From assembly GCA_017889585.1 (NCBI GenBank), contig JAGFZX010000027.1, forward strand, positions 1 through 43,415: 43,415 bases of DNA, read 5' to 3'. Numbering within the stretch: position 1 is the first letter of the stretch; each line of letters starts with the position of its first letter. This stretch comes from Bacillota bacterium. GTDB lineage: Bacteria; Bacillota; Negativicutes; DSM-13327. Shown here one piece after another: positions 34,069 to 42,609 of the stretch. The position numbers and the translations under genes are program-made. The notes under the pieces were generated by a model, which was given only the letters and a program-made list of their open reading frames with translations, had not been told where the DNA came from and did not search any database.

Positions 34069-35820
34069 ATGTATAAAATATTTAATCCCGATAATATAAA
34101 ATTGACCAAGTATTTATTTTTCACAGGCAAAGGCGGGGTTGGGAAAACCTCAACCGCTTGTGCTACGGCAATTATCTTGGCTGATCAAGGGGAAAAAGTA
34201 TTATTAGTCAGTACCGATCCAGCTTCTAATTTGCAAGATGTATTTGGCGTAGAACTTACTAGTAAAGGTACTCCCATTAATGAAGTACCAAACCTAGTAG
34301 TAGCAAACTTGAATCCGGAAGAAGCAGCTAGAGAATACAGAGAATCTATCATTGCACCTTATATCGGTAAGCTTCCACCAAGTGTTCTGAAGAATATGGA
34401 AGAACAACTTTCCGGTTCATGTACAGTGGAAATTGCCGCTTTTAATGAGTTTTCTAATTTTATAACCGATGAAAACATGCAACAGGAATATGATCATATC
34501 CTGTTTGACACAGCGCCAACAGGTCATACCTTACGTATGTTACAACTGCCATCGGCATGGAGTAATTTTATTAGTGAGAATACTCATGGAGCATCTTGTT
34601 TAGGTCAATTGTCAGGTCTTGAAAGTAAGAAAGAAGTGTATAAGAATGCTGTAATCACCCTGGCTGATGGTCAAATGACAACACTTGTCTTAATTTCTCG
34701 GCCAGAATATTCTCCACTACAAGAAGCAGAAAGGGCTTCTAAGGAACTGAGGGAACTGGGGGTTAATAATCAATTATTAGTTATTAATGGCATACTCGAA
34801 CTGGATATTGAAAATGATGAAATAGCAGACAAACTATATGCGAAACAGCAAGGGGCGCTGCAGAATATACCTGAATCATTGCGTGATACCCAGACCTATA
34901 AAATTCCGCTACGTTCCTATAATGTAACAGGAATTAAAAATATAAGAATGCTGCTCAAAGAAGATTATTTGGAAGCCCAAGATTATAAGTTAACTACAGC
35001 AGAACTCCCCAAAGTAAAGGCACTAATTGAGGATCTTTATTCGTCCAAGAAAAGAGTAATCTTTACTATGGGTAAAGGTGGAGTCGGAAAAACTACCCTA
35101 GCAGCAGCCATTGCCATCGGTCTTGCCGCTAGAGATGTAAAAGTACATCTAACAACCACCGATCCAGCAGACCATCTGAAATTTGTCGTGGAAGCAGGTC
35201 ATGGCATTCGGTTAAGTAAGATCGATGAAAAAGAAGAACTGCGTAAATATACAGAAGCAGTTCTGGCAAAGGCCAGAGAAACTATGAAGGAAGAAGACAT
35301 TGCCTATGTAGAAGAAGATCTTCGTTCGCCCTGCACCCAGGAAATAGCTGTATTCCGTGCTTTTGCTGAGATTGTAGATGAGGCTGATGATGAGATTGTG
35401 GTGATCGATACTGCACCTACCGGTCATACTTTATTACTACTCGATGCTACACAAAGTTATCATAAAGAAATACAAAAATCCCAAGGTGATATACCAGAAT
35501 CAGTGAAGAATTTATTGCCAAGATTACGAGATGCTACAGAAACAGAAGTTGTCATTGTAACACTTCCGGAAGCCACTCCTGTATATGAAGCAATGAGATT
35601 GCAAGCTGATTTAAAAAGGGCAGGTATTAATAATAAATGGTGGGTTATTAATTCTAGTCTATTAATGACCAATACCCAAAGCCCGCTATTAAAAGCAAAA
35701 GCCGTAAGTGAGATTCCATGGATCAATAAAGTAGATGAAATTTCCCAAGGCAATTTTGCAATGGTGCCATGGAAGGGTGAAGAAATAAAAGGCGAAAAAT
35801 TAGTAGAATTAATTGTTTAA
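34069..35820 (+). CDS. arsA: ArsA arsenite-transport ATPase
   Basis: 583 residues in two homologous halves, each with a deviant P-loop: GKGGVGKTS at 20-28 and GKGGVGKTT near 335. As-binding cysteines are in SGSCTVEIAAF and GASCLGQLS (first half) and SPCTQEIAVF (second half). FDTAPTGHTLRML and IDTAPTGHTLLLL are the signal-transduction motifs. It powers arsenite efflux by the membrane carrier, here ACR3 rather than ArsB. Downstream of arsD, one transcript. Confidence 0.95.
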   Translation: MYKIFNPDNIKLTKYLFFTGKGGVGKTSTACATAIILADQGEKVLLVSTDPASNLQDVFGVELTSKGTPINEVPNLVVANLNPEEAAREYRESIIAPYIGKLPPSVLKNMEEQLSGSCTVEIAAFNEFSNFITDENMQQEYDHILFDTAPTGHTLRMLQLPSAWSNFISENTHGASCLGQLSGLESKKEVYKNAVITLADGQMTTLVLISRPEYSPLQEAERASKELRELGVNNQLLVINGILELDIENDEIADKLYAKQQGALQNIPESLRDTQTYKIPLRSYNVTGIKNIRMLLKEDYLEAQDYKLTTAELPKVKALIEDLYSSKKRVIFTMGKGGVGKTTLAAAIAIGLAARDVKVHLTTTDPADHLKFVVEAGHGIRLSKIDEKEELRKYTEAVLAKARETMKEEDIAYVEEDLRSPCTQEIAVFRAFAEIVDEADDEIVVIDTAPTGHTLLLLDATQSYHKEIQKSQGDIPESVKNLLPRLRDATETEVVIVTLPEATPVYEAMRLQADLKRAGINNKWWVINSSLLMTNTQSPLLKAKAVSEIPWINKVDEISQGNFAMVPWKGEEIKGEKLVELIV

Positions 35821-35838
35821 CTATAAATAAGGATCAGT

Positions 35839-35890
35839 CAGTGTTTACTTATTAACCTTGAAGAATAGGTAAACCTGATTCTTCTTTATC
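35839..35890 (+). terminator. possible terminator after arsA
   Basis: CAG-T-GTTTACTTATT pairs with AATAGGTAAACCTG (one bulge, one G-U), followed by ATTCTTCTTTAT. Moderate. Confidence 0.45.
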
Positions 35891-35952
35891 TTTGATAAGG
35901 GAAGTTGCGTTAGATCAGCGGACAAAAAGATTTCGAAGTAAGAGGTGGACTC

Positions 35953-36315
35953 ATGGATATTATAGAAGTGCTTAAAGCCTTGGCTGATGAAACGAGAGTT
36001 AGGATTTTGAATGTATTATACAAAGAAACTTTATGTGTATGCGATTTGGAAGAGATATTAAAAATTAGCCAGTCTAACGCTTCAAGGCATCTAGCAAAAT
36101 TGAGAAATGCCAGGCTGATTATTAGTGAAAAGCAAGCCCAGTGGGTATACTATCGAGTTGATGAAAAAATACTCGAGAGATATTCTTTTTTGAAAGAGCT
36201 GTTGGCAAAGGAACTGGATAAAAGTCCACAATGCCAAAAGGATTTTAGAAGACTGAAAAAGTACAGAGATTGTGGCGGCAGCTGTGAGCGGATCGTCAAA
36301 ATTGATGACGAGTAA
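35953..36315 (+). CDS. arsR: ArsR-family arsenic repressor
   Basis: 120 residues. HTH CDLEEILKISQSNASRHLAKLRNARLI, with C28-x-C30 (TLCVCDLE), the classical As(III) site in helix 3. A further pair lies near the end (CGGSCERI). GAGGTGG precedes ATG 35953. It stands between arsA and acr3; it likely represses one or both. The intergenic region to acr3 contains a 40-base palindrome. Confidence 0.93.
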   Translation: MDIIEVLKALADETRVRILNVLYKETLCVCDLEEILKISQSNASRHLAKLRNARLIISEKQAQWVYYRVDEKILERYSFLKELLAKELDKSPQCQKDFRRLKKYRDCGGSCERIVKIDDE

Positions 36316-36402
36316 AAAATATAATGAATAAATGAATAAATTCAATTATAGGCATATAATAAACAGATGGTGCCTATCTAAAAGTGAAGGAGGTATCAGT
36401 AT

Positions 36403-36442
36403 TTATATTAATTATTTACAATATTGTAAATAATTAATATAA
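36403..36442. promoter_or_regulatory. 40-base perfect palindrome before acr3
   Basis: The two 20-base halves (36403-36422 and 36423-36442) are exact reverse complements, centred on TTTACAATATTGTAAA. It lies 58 bases upstream of the acr3 start, a strong operator candidate or a hairpin in the leader. Confidence 0.8.
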
Positions 36443-36500
36443 TAAAATTGCAATGTAAAAGTACGGATAATTAGGGATCTGATTAAGGAGGAATCGTAAA

Positions 36501-37565
36501 ATGTCAAATACTCAAAAAAAACTATCTTTTTTAGATCGGTTTTTGACCCTATGGATTTTTGTGGCAATGGCTATCGGGGTCGGGGGAGGTTATTTATTTC
36601 CAGAGGTGGCAGCGTGGTTAGATGCATTTTCAATTGGGACGACTTCAATCCCGATTGCAGTCGGTTTAATTGTCATGATGTATCCGCCTTTGGCTAAAGT
36701 GAAGTATGAGGAATTGGGGAAAGTATTTCGTAACGCCAAAGTAGTGAAATTATCCCTGGTTCAAAACTGGATAATCGGCCCAGTTCTCATGTTTGTGCTG
36801 GCGATTACTTGTCTAGCGGATAAGCCAGATTATATGGTTGGTTTAATACTAATCGGATTGGCTCGCTGTATAGCCATGGTAATACTCTGGAATTCACTCG
36901 CTGAGGGGGACAATGAATATGCGGCGGCATTGGTGGCGCTAAATTCGATTTTTCAGCTGGTATTATATTCAGTTTTTGCGTATTTCTTCATCACCGTACT
37001 CCCAGGGTGGATAGGATTTAAGGGGATGCAAATACAGGTATCCATGCAGGATGTTGCAATGAGTGTAGCGATATATCTAGGTATTCCTTTTGTAGCCGGA
37101 TATCTAACACGACAATTATTACTGCCGGCCAAAGGACGCGAATGGTATGAAAAAACCTTCATACCCAAGATTAGTCCATTGGCATTGATTTCGCTGCTGT
37201 TTACAATTGTAGTGATGTTTTCCCTGAAGGGCAGCTATATTGTGAAACTGCCTCTGGATGTTGTGCGTATTGCTATTCCTTTAATTATTTATTTTGCTGT
37301 GATGTTCCTGGTTTCTTTTTACATGAGCTGGCGTATGGGAGTTAACTATGAACAAACAACGACACTGTCGTTTACGGCTGCAAGTAATAATTTTGAACTA
37401 GCTATTGCGGTAGCCGTGGCCATTTTCGGTATAAACTCCGGTCAAGCATTTGCCGCTGTTATCGGACCGCTTATCGAAGTGCCGGTGATGATTGCCTTGG
37501 TTAATGTGGCACTGCGCTTGCGGAAATATTTTGTAGTTCATGAGCAATTAAAAGGAAATGGGTAG
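36501..37565 (+). CDS. acr3: ACR3-family arsenite efflux carrier
   Basis: 354 residues, ten helices. Family landmarks: [75 protein letters not shown] with the conserved Cys, and [21 protein letters not shown]. Exports As(III) across the membrane; with ArsA it can be ATP-driven. AAGGAGG precedes ATG 36501. Confidence 0.95.
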   Translation: MSNTQKKLSFLDRFLTLWIFVAMAIGVGGGYLFPEVAAWLDAFSIGTTSIPIAVGLIVMMYPPLAKVKYEELGKVFRNAKVVKLSLVQNWIIGPVLMFVLAITCLADKPDYMVGLILIGLARCIAMVILWNSLAEGDNEYAAALVALNSIFQLVLYSVFAYFFITVLPGWIGFKGMQIQVSMQDVAMSVAIYLGIPFVAGYLTRQLLLPAKGREWYEKTFIPKISPLALISLLFTIVVMFSLKGSYIVKLPLDVVRIAIPLIIYFAVMFLVSFYMSWRMGVNYEQTTTLSFTAASNNFELAIAVAVAIFGINSGQAFAAVIGPLIEVPVMIALVNVALRLRKYFVVHEQLKGNG

Positions 37566-37646
37566 AAGCTGTTAGTGTTGTTTCGAGGTTGTACCATACG
37601 ATATAAGCAGAGGCGTTTAAAGGTAATAGTGGGGGTGTACTAGTAA

Positions 37647-37817
37647 GTGATAAAAGAGATGGATGACCTATATTATTATCTAGAAAAATTAGAGGAAGCT
37701 TATGACGTAAAAATTTCAAATTCTCAGGAATATTTGGGAATTCATGAGAATTTGATGAAACTGAAAGCGGCGATTTCAAACGTAGAGGTATTGGTAACGC
37801 AATTGATGTTGCAATAA
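37647..37817 (+). CDS. small helical protein of unknown function
   Basis: 56 residues from GTG 37647 (or 52 from ATG 37659). The sequence (MDDLYYYLEKLEEAYDVKIS, then EYLGIHENLMKLKAAISNVE) looks like a two-helix hairpin and is acidic. GGGGGTG lies 10 bases upstream of the GTG. It sits between acr3 and the ferredoxin and could be co-transcribed. I do not recognise a family; it could be chance. Confidence 0.4.
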   Translation: MIKEMDDLYYYLEKLEEAYDVKISNSQEYLGIHENLMKLKAAISNVEVLVTQLMLQ

Positions 37818-37868
37818 GAAGGTCAAACAAAACGGTTGTGTTCAGAATGAACCGAAGGAGGAATAATT

Positions 37869-38105
37869 ATGTCCGAAACATGGTACCCAATCGTCGATTT
37901 GGGGAAATGTACGGGGTGTCAGATCTGTGTTAATTTCTGCAGACAAGGAGTCTACATGGAGCAGGAGGGTAAGCCACTAGTCATCAAGCCCGTCGGATGT
38001 GTGCACGGCTGCAGAGGGTGCCAGAACCAATGTCCGTCAGGTGCCATTGAATATGCCGGTAGTGGTGAAGGTGGCTGTGAAGGTTCAGATTGTAATTGTT
38101 GTTAG
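37869..38105 (+). CDS. 2[4Fe-4S] ferredoxin-like protein
   Basis: 78 residues. C14-x2-C17-x2-C20-x3-C24 and C44-x3-C48-x2-C51-x3-C55 give two clusters. The tail GGCEGSDCNCC is Cys-rich, like ArsD's, and may bind arsenic or zinc. AAGGAGG precedes ATG 37869. Probably the last gene of the acr3 unit; its redox partner is unknown. Confidence 0.85.
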   Translation: MSETWYPIVDLGKCTGCQICVNFCRQGVYMEQEGKPLVIKPVGCVHGCRGCQNQCPSGAIEYAGSGEGGCEGSDCNCC

Positions 38106-38132
38106 GGCAAAGAAGGGATAAAGACCGCTTTC

Positions 38133-38174
38133 AAAAGGGATGGTTGCAGAAAAACTGTGACCATTCTTTTTTTT
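38133..38174 (+). terminator. terminator after ferredoxin
   Basis: AAAAGGGATGGTT, loop, GACCATTCTTTTTTTT. One mismatch. Confidence 0.8.
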
Positions 38175-38257
38175 CGCTATAGGACATTATTTAGGTCAGT
38201 AGCATATAGTACATCGAAGGGCTATGTATAGTCCTGATAGGTATAAGGAGGGGGATT

Positions 38258-38611
38258 GTGTTGAAATATGAGTCCAAGGAATATTGGGCAAGTCTCATCA
38301 AAATGAGTCTATCACGCTTTTTTATTTTGCACGTACTACATAAACACGCTCTCCATGGTTACGAAATCACCAAGCAGGTGGCTGATATAACGTGTGGCTG
38401 CTGTGCTCCTACCGAGGGTAGCCTCTATCCGGTGCTAAGAGAGTTTGTTGATAACGAATTGGTGCAGTTTGACGTCCAAATGGTCGCCGGACGGGAACGC
38501 AAAGTGTACACGATAACGCGCAAGGGAGAGCGGGCTTATGTTGTTGCCAGCCAGGCTTGGGGTGAGGTGGCAGGTTATATCTTACAGGCTGTAAATACAG
38601 ATAAGGTGTAG
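38258..38611 (+). CDS. PadR-family regulator with CGCC motif
   Basis: 117 residues. Winged HTH FFILHVLHKHALHGYEITKQV, with GSLYPVLREFVDNELV and the wing GRERKVYTITRKGE. C46, C48 and C49 (DITCGCCAPTEG) sit just before the recognition helix, where ordinary PadR proteins have no cysteines, suggesting an As(III)/metal site. GTG 38258 or TTG 38261 start, after AAGGAGGGGG. It precedes a PF03773 permease by 34 bases. Confidence 0.85.
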   Translation: MLKYESKEYWASLIKMSLSRFFILHVLHKHALHGYEITKQVADITCGCCAPTEGSLYPVLREFVDNELVQFDVQMVAGRERKVYTITRKGERAYVVASQAWGEVAGYILQAVNTDKV

Positions 38612-38645
38612 CAGGCAGTCTAATGATAAGGGGAGGAAGGTTTAC

Positions 38646-39578
38646 ATGTTTGAATTGAATAACCTAACGGCAACTGGTGAATATTTTCTTTTGATTACAG
38701 GTGAATTGTTGGGCTTATTTGTAGGGGTATCATTTCTCATTGCTGCGTTACAAGAATTTATTCCTGAAGAAACCTTACGGCGTTTTCTTAAACGGCCGTC
38801 CAAATGGTTGGGGAATATTTTAGGAGCATTTTTTGGCGCGATAACACCCTTTTGTTCTTGTTCGACGATTCCTATATTGGTAGGATTGCTTAATGCCGGT
38901 GCGCCTTTTGGCGCGAGTATGTCATTCCTTATTGCGTCTCCGCTCTTAAACCCCGTCATTCTTGGTTTATTTCTTATGTTGCTAGGCTGGAAGGTAATGA
39001 TGGCTTATGCAGTAATTACTTTCATCGCCGCTGTTTTGGTTGGAGCCATATGGGAAAGTATGGGGCTAGCTAGTGATTACAAAGCAGGAGTACTACAGAG
39101 CGGTTGTGGGTGCAATTGCTCAGGCGTTCTAGAAACAATTGAATTGTTAACCTGGCAAGAGAAAATGAAGCGAGCCTGGGGGCAAACATGGATTTTATTC
39201 CGACAAGTATTTCCTTATTTACTTGTTGGTGCTGGCGTAGGCGCGTTTATCTACGGTTTTATACCAGAGGAATTTATTATCCGGGTAGCCGGCCCGAATA
39301 ACCCTTGGGCCATACCGGTTGCTGCTGCGGTTGGCGTGCCGATGTATATTCGGGTTGAGACGGTGCTGCCGATCAGTTCGGTGTTGCTGGATAAAGGCAT
39401 GAGTCTGGGCGCATTGATGGCACTGGTAATTGGCGGTGCTGGTGCCAGCATTCCAGAGATAACGTTATTGGCGTCTATTTTTAAACTAAGGTTGGTCAGT
39501 ATCTTTGTGATTACCATTTTGGGTATAGCCATAATAGCAGGATATTTGTTCCAAGCCTTGCAGGCGACGCTTTTGTAG
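38646..39578 (+). CDS. PF03773 permease (copy 2, diverged type)
   Basis: 310 residues. ITPFCSCSTIPILVGLLNAGAPFG and the second-half GVPMYIRVETVLPISSVLLDKGMSLGALMALVIG are the two family repeats. Unlike copies 1 and 3 it has SPLLNPVILG in place of SPMINEVGLI and a central cytoplasmic loop with GCGCNCSG, a likely metal site. GGGGAGGAAGG precedes ATG 38646. Coupled with the PadR gene. Confidence 0.85.
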   Translation: MFELNNLTATGEYFLLITGELLGLFVGVSFLIAALQEFIPEETLRRFLKRPSKWLGNILGAFFGAITPFCSCSTIPILVGLLNAGAPFGASMSFLIASPLLNPVILGLFLMLLGWKVMMAYAVITFIAAVLVGAIWESMGLASDYKAGVLQSGCGCNCSGVLETIELLTWQEKMKRAWGQTWILFRQVFPYLLVGAGVGAFIYGFIPEEFIIRVAGPNNPWAIPVAAAVGVPMYIRVETVLPISSVLLDKGMSLGALMALVIGGAGASIPEITLLASIFKLRLVSIFVITILGIAIIAGYLFQALQATLL

Positions 39579-39620
39579 ATTAGGGCAAGAGAATGTACTA
39601 AAGATAAGTGTATAGTTGAA

Positions 39621-39725
39621 GGTTCTGGTGCGAAAATTTTACAAAGTCAAAGATACCCTACCTTTCACCAGAAGATCAAGCTACGATACCCATAATCCTG
39701 TTTAGAAAAACAGAGTGGCAGATTG
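39621..39725 (-). mobile_element. IS6-family element relic, right end, inverted
   Basis: GGTTCTGGTGCGAAAATTTT (39621-39640) matches the terminal repeat of the 5.4-kb relic read in the other direction. Further in, the minus strand encodes NRIMGIVA-stop, the end of an IS6 transposase. The rest of 39579-39999 has no gene. Confidence 0.7.
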
Positions 39726-39999
39726 ATTTTAAGGGCTTGTGGGTTTACGGTAATTTCATATGTATGTTTCATGTTCGCCTTCAACGTGGTTTGGGCGAAT
39801 TTTCTATGGGGGGTGACGCACACTTACATGAGTTTCAAGACGACTATTAGACTCAAACCTATTTATAGTTGTTTTGTTGATTGCTGGGAAAAAAATTGAG
39901 CACGATGCATTAATCAAGCAGGAATTATTTGATATAAATAGAAGCTTTGATAAATAAAGAATTTATCTATGTAACTTAAATAAGGAGAGGAGTATTAGG

Positions 40000-40743
40000 A
40001 TGAAGAGAGTATTATTGATTCTTATGATTAGTGTCTTTTGGTTGTTCAATTCGGTGTCTGTTTTTGCAGCTGAAGGTAAGGCGGATAATTCGCCGGATTG
40101 GTTTTATCCTTCTTGGGCAGCTGAAGCCAAGTATAATCAACCTATCGCTGTACTGGACACAGATACTGGTTTAGGGAGATATTCGCTGCACACAAAGGAG
40201 ATCAGCCTTAAAGATCTCGCCCGTATACATGGACATCTGTGTGATGGATTGGTAATTAGTTATATCGAAATCAATGCCGTATTAGATAAACTATTCCCTA
40301 ATGGTGTAGTCGATAGAACTGACTTACGAGTAGTTTCGAAAAACGGACCGTGTTGGGTTGATGCTTCATCTATGATGACTGGTGCTCGTATAAATTTCCA
40401 GACACTACGGATTGATTCAACAATTGGTGATGGCTTTATTATTCAGCGTATATCAACTGGGGAAGCATATGATGTTCACTTAAAGCCAGGAGTATTTCCT
40501 AAAGAACAAGCACAGCTTGAGAGTAAAATTCGCAAGCTGAGAAGCCAAGGACAATCAGTATCGGCTGAAGATATCGATAAAGTTGAACAAATGGGTGAAG
40601 AATTGAGCCGAAAGATCTTGAATTTACCACCAGAGGAAATTTTGGTAATAAAAGCTTTACCAGACTATAAATTTGTATTTAATGACATGTTTGGTAATCG
40701 TGGAGATATTATCAATAAAAATATGCTTAGAACGAGTAACTAA
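40000..40743 (+). CDS. exported FmdE-like protein
   Basis: 247 residues with a signal peptide (KRVLLILMISVFWLFNSVS, cut near VFAAE). LKDLARIHGHLCDGLVISYIEIN is the core of FmdE-type proteins, where the His and Cys bind metal; NGPCWVDASSMMTGARINF is the second block. FmdE was named from formylmethanofuran dehydrogenase operons, but exported versions have no known function. GGAGAGGAG precedes ATG 40000. Confidence 0.78.
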   Translation: MKRVLLILMISVFWLFNSVSVFAAEGKADNSPDWFYPSWAAEAKYNQPIAVLDTDTGLGRYSLHTKEISLKDLARIHGHLCDGLVISYIEINAVLDKLFPNGVVDRTDLRVVSKNGPCWVDASSMMTGARINFQTLRIDSTIGDGFIIQRISTGEAYDVHLKPGVFPKEQAQLESKIRKLRSQGQSVSAEDIDKVEQMGEELSRKILNLPPEEILVIKALPDYKFVFNDMFGNRGDIINKNMLRTSN

Positions 40744-40850
40744 TTTTGTGCAGACTTCTTGATTTCTGAAATAGCACAAAATTGTAAGTAATAATTCTAT
40801 AGGAAGAATATCTTATTCATATATCCAGCAGAATTAAATAACTGTATTGA

Positions 40851-40893
40851 AAAGACGGCTCAAATTCAATCTTTGAATTTAGAGTCGTCTTAT
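40851..40893 (+). terminator. terminator after FmdE-like gene
   Basis: AAGACGGCTC-A-AATTCAA, short loop, TTTGAATT-T-AGAGTCGTCTT followed by ATTATGG. Long stem with a G-T pair. Confidence 0.7.
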
Positions 40894-40996
40894 TATGGAA
40901 TTAGAAAGGATAACGCTTTCCGATTCCAAGTAAGGGCAACTAAGGATTGATGCAAGCCAAGTTTTCTTTAATATACTAGAAAGTATAAAATTTATG

Positions 40997-41051
40997 AACC
41001 GCAGAGGGCTTATAATAATAATTTCTCTGTGTTCTCTGCGCCTCTGCGGTT
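40997..41051. repeat. AACCGCAGAGG inverted repeat
   Basis: AACCGCAGAGG (40997-41007) and CCTCTGCGGTT (41041-41051) bracket 33 bases containing TTCTCTGTGTTCTCTGCG. This CTCTGYG-rich string is of a kind scattered between genes in many bacterial genomes. Confidence 0.65.
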
Positions 41052-41234
41052 AAAAGTTTTTGTCTATATGTTTCTTCCAGAGGACGTGCTAGCGTTGTTC
41101 TTATATTTAGGGTCATATAAAAATAATTTGATCTCCCAAGAATAAAAAACTTGTGTTAACTTAAATATAGTATTATGATATTATAAAAAAATAATATACA
41201 TTTTATGGGTAAATTATTTTAAGAGGAGATAGAT

Positions 41235-42200
41235 ATGCATAATCATAGTAGTCACGGTCATGGAGGCAATGACCATAATCACAGCCATGGATTGCGGCGC
41301 GAAGGTAACAAGAAGAGTTTGACCGTTGCACTTATCATCACATTCGGTATCATGATTGCTGAGGCAGTAGGAGGGTGGCTAACTAACAGTTTGGCACTGC
41401 TTTCAGATTCGGGACATATGCTCAGTGATGTAGGGTCATTGGCATTAAGTCTCATGGCGGTTTGGTTTGCCGCGAAGCCAGCATCAACGAGTAAAAGTTA
41501 TGGCTATCATCGGTTTGAAATTTTGACGGCTTTATTGAATGGCTTGGCTCTTTTTGCTATCGCTGGGGTCATTATTTGGGAGGCTTACAGCCGATTTAAC
41601 GAGCCGCCGATAGTGAACAGCGTTCCCATGATGGCGATTGCTTTCATCGGATTGGTTGCGAACCTTATCTGTGCCTGGGTGCTTATGCGTCAAGGTGATG
41701 TAAAGGGGAATATTAACTTGCAGAGTGCGTACTTGCATATGATCGGGGACGCTCTTGGTGCGGTCGGAGCCATTTTGGCTGGTTTTTTCATGTATCAATT
41801 TGACTTGTATATCGCCGATCCGATCATTAGTATATTGATGTCGCTGGTGATTCTGAAGGGAGCTTGGTCGGTTGTAAGTCAATCGATTCATATTTTAATG
41901 GAAGGTACGCCAGGCAAAGCGGATGTGGCTGAGATTGCTGCTGCCCTTGCCGCTATTGACGGAGTGATTAATATTCACGATGTCCATGCATGGACAGTAA
42001 CTACTGGTTATGAAGTATTCAGTTGTCATATGTTGGTGCGCAAAGGGGTCAGTTCATCCCAGGTATTATCCAAAGCCGTACCGATCTTGGAACAACGATT
42101 TGGTATTAAGCATACGACAATACAAGTGGTAGAGGGAGATGCCGATATGAGTTGTTGGGGCTGCAAAGGTGGGGTATGTACTTTTTCCGTGGCCCAGTAA
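41235..42200 (+). CDS. CDF-family divalent metal exporter (CzcD/ZitB-like)
   Basis: 321 residues with six helices. His-rich N-terminus (HNHSSHGHGGNDHNHSHG); LLSDSGHMLSDVGSLALS in helix 2 and YLHMIGDALGAVGA in helix 5 supply the transport-site Asp and His. A cytoplasmic domain (DGVINIHDVHAWTVTTGYEVFSCHM) follows, and CWGCKGGVC ends the protein. Exports Zn, Co or Cd in exchange for protons. AAGAGGAG precedes ATG 41235. The selenoprotein gene follows after 42 bases. Confidence 0.9.
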   Translation: MHNHSSHGHGGNDHNHSHGLRREGNKKSLTVALIITFGIMIAEAVGGWLTNSLALLSDSGHMLSDVGSLALSLMAVWFAAKPASTSKSYGYHRFEILTALLNGLALFAIAGVIIWEAYSRFNEPPIVNSVPMMAIAFIGLVANLICAWVLMRQGDVKGNINLQSAYLHMIGDALGAVGAILAGFFMYQFDLYIADPIISILMSLVILKGAWSVVSQSIHILMEGTPGKADVAEIAAALAAIDGVINIHDVHAWTVTTGYEVFSCHMLVRKGVSSSQVLSKAVPILEQRFGIKHTTIQVVEGDADMSCWGCKGGVCTFSVAQ

Positions 42201-42242
42201 AATATTAAAAAAAACGTAAGATAATAGAGAGGGTAATGGACT

Positions 42243-42548
42243 ATGGAAGTTCGGATTAATGAGACAGCGAGTGATTATATCAGAGACAAGTTGCCGGATA
42301 ATAGTATTACCCTAGAGGTAGTAGAACGACCAGGCGGGGTCTGAAGCGGGGGTGCTTGCGGGCAGACACCCCGCTTCCCGTCCGTGCGACGGAGTAAACC
42401 CAAGAACCCGGAGAATCATGAGTTGCTTGAACAAGAGGGTATTTTCATATATTATAAAGCTAGCATGGCAGACGTATTTAAGACAGTAACCATAAAATTG
42501 GAGAAATTTCTATTCATCAAATCCTTGGTGGCTACTGGGGAGAAGTGA
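42243..42548 (+). CDS. HesB-like (CC/Se-motif) selenoprotein
   Basis: 101 residues in a frame open from ATG 42243 to TGA 42546, interrupted only by TGA 42342-42344 at codon 34. Around it: LEVVERPGGV-U-SGGACGQTPRFPSV, then KPKNPENHELLEQEGIFIYY and a helix-strand end KLEKFLFIKSLVATGEK. This fits the small HesB/IscA-related family in which Sec or Cys precedes SGGxCG. GAGAGGG lies before the ATG. A hairpin fits right after the UGA. The role may be thiol-metal binding or redox; it is followed by an ArsR and a permease, and preceded by a metal exporter. Confidence 0.82.
42342..42377 (+). promoter_or_regulatory. bacterial SECIS element of the HesB-like gene
   Basis: Directly after UGA, GAAGCGGGGGTG (42343-42354) pairs with CACCCCGCTTC (42367-42377), one bulged G, around the loop CTTGCGGGCAGA. 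Very GC-rich compared with the AT-rich surroundings. Confidence 0.75.
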
Positions 42549-42609
42549 TTCAAGAGCTAGGTAGCAAATTTTGCTTAAAAAACTAGTAGGCTTTTTGGAG
42601 GTTGTTAGC

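Larger units (their letters stand above)
40744..41234. other. intergenic with terminator and repeat
   Basis: Holds the terminator at 40851-40893 and the inverted repeat at 40997-41051, then an AT-rich promoter region for the CDF gene. No gene seen. Confidence 0.6.
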
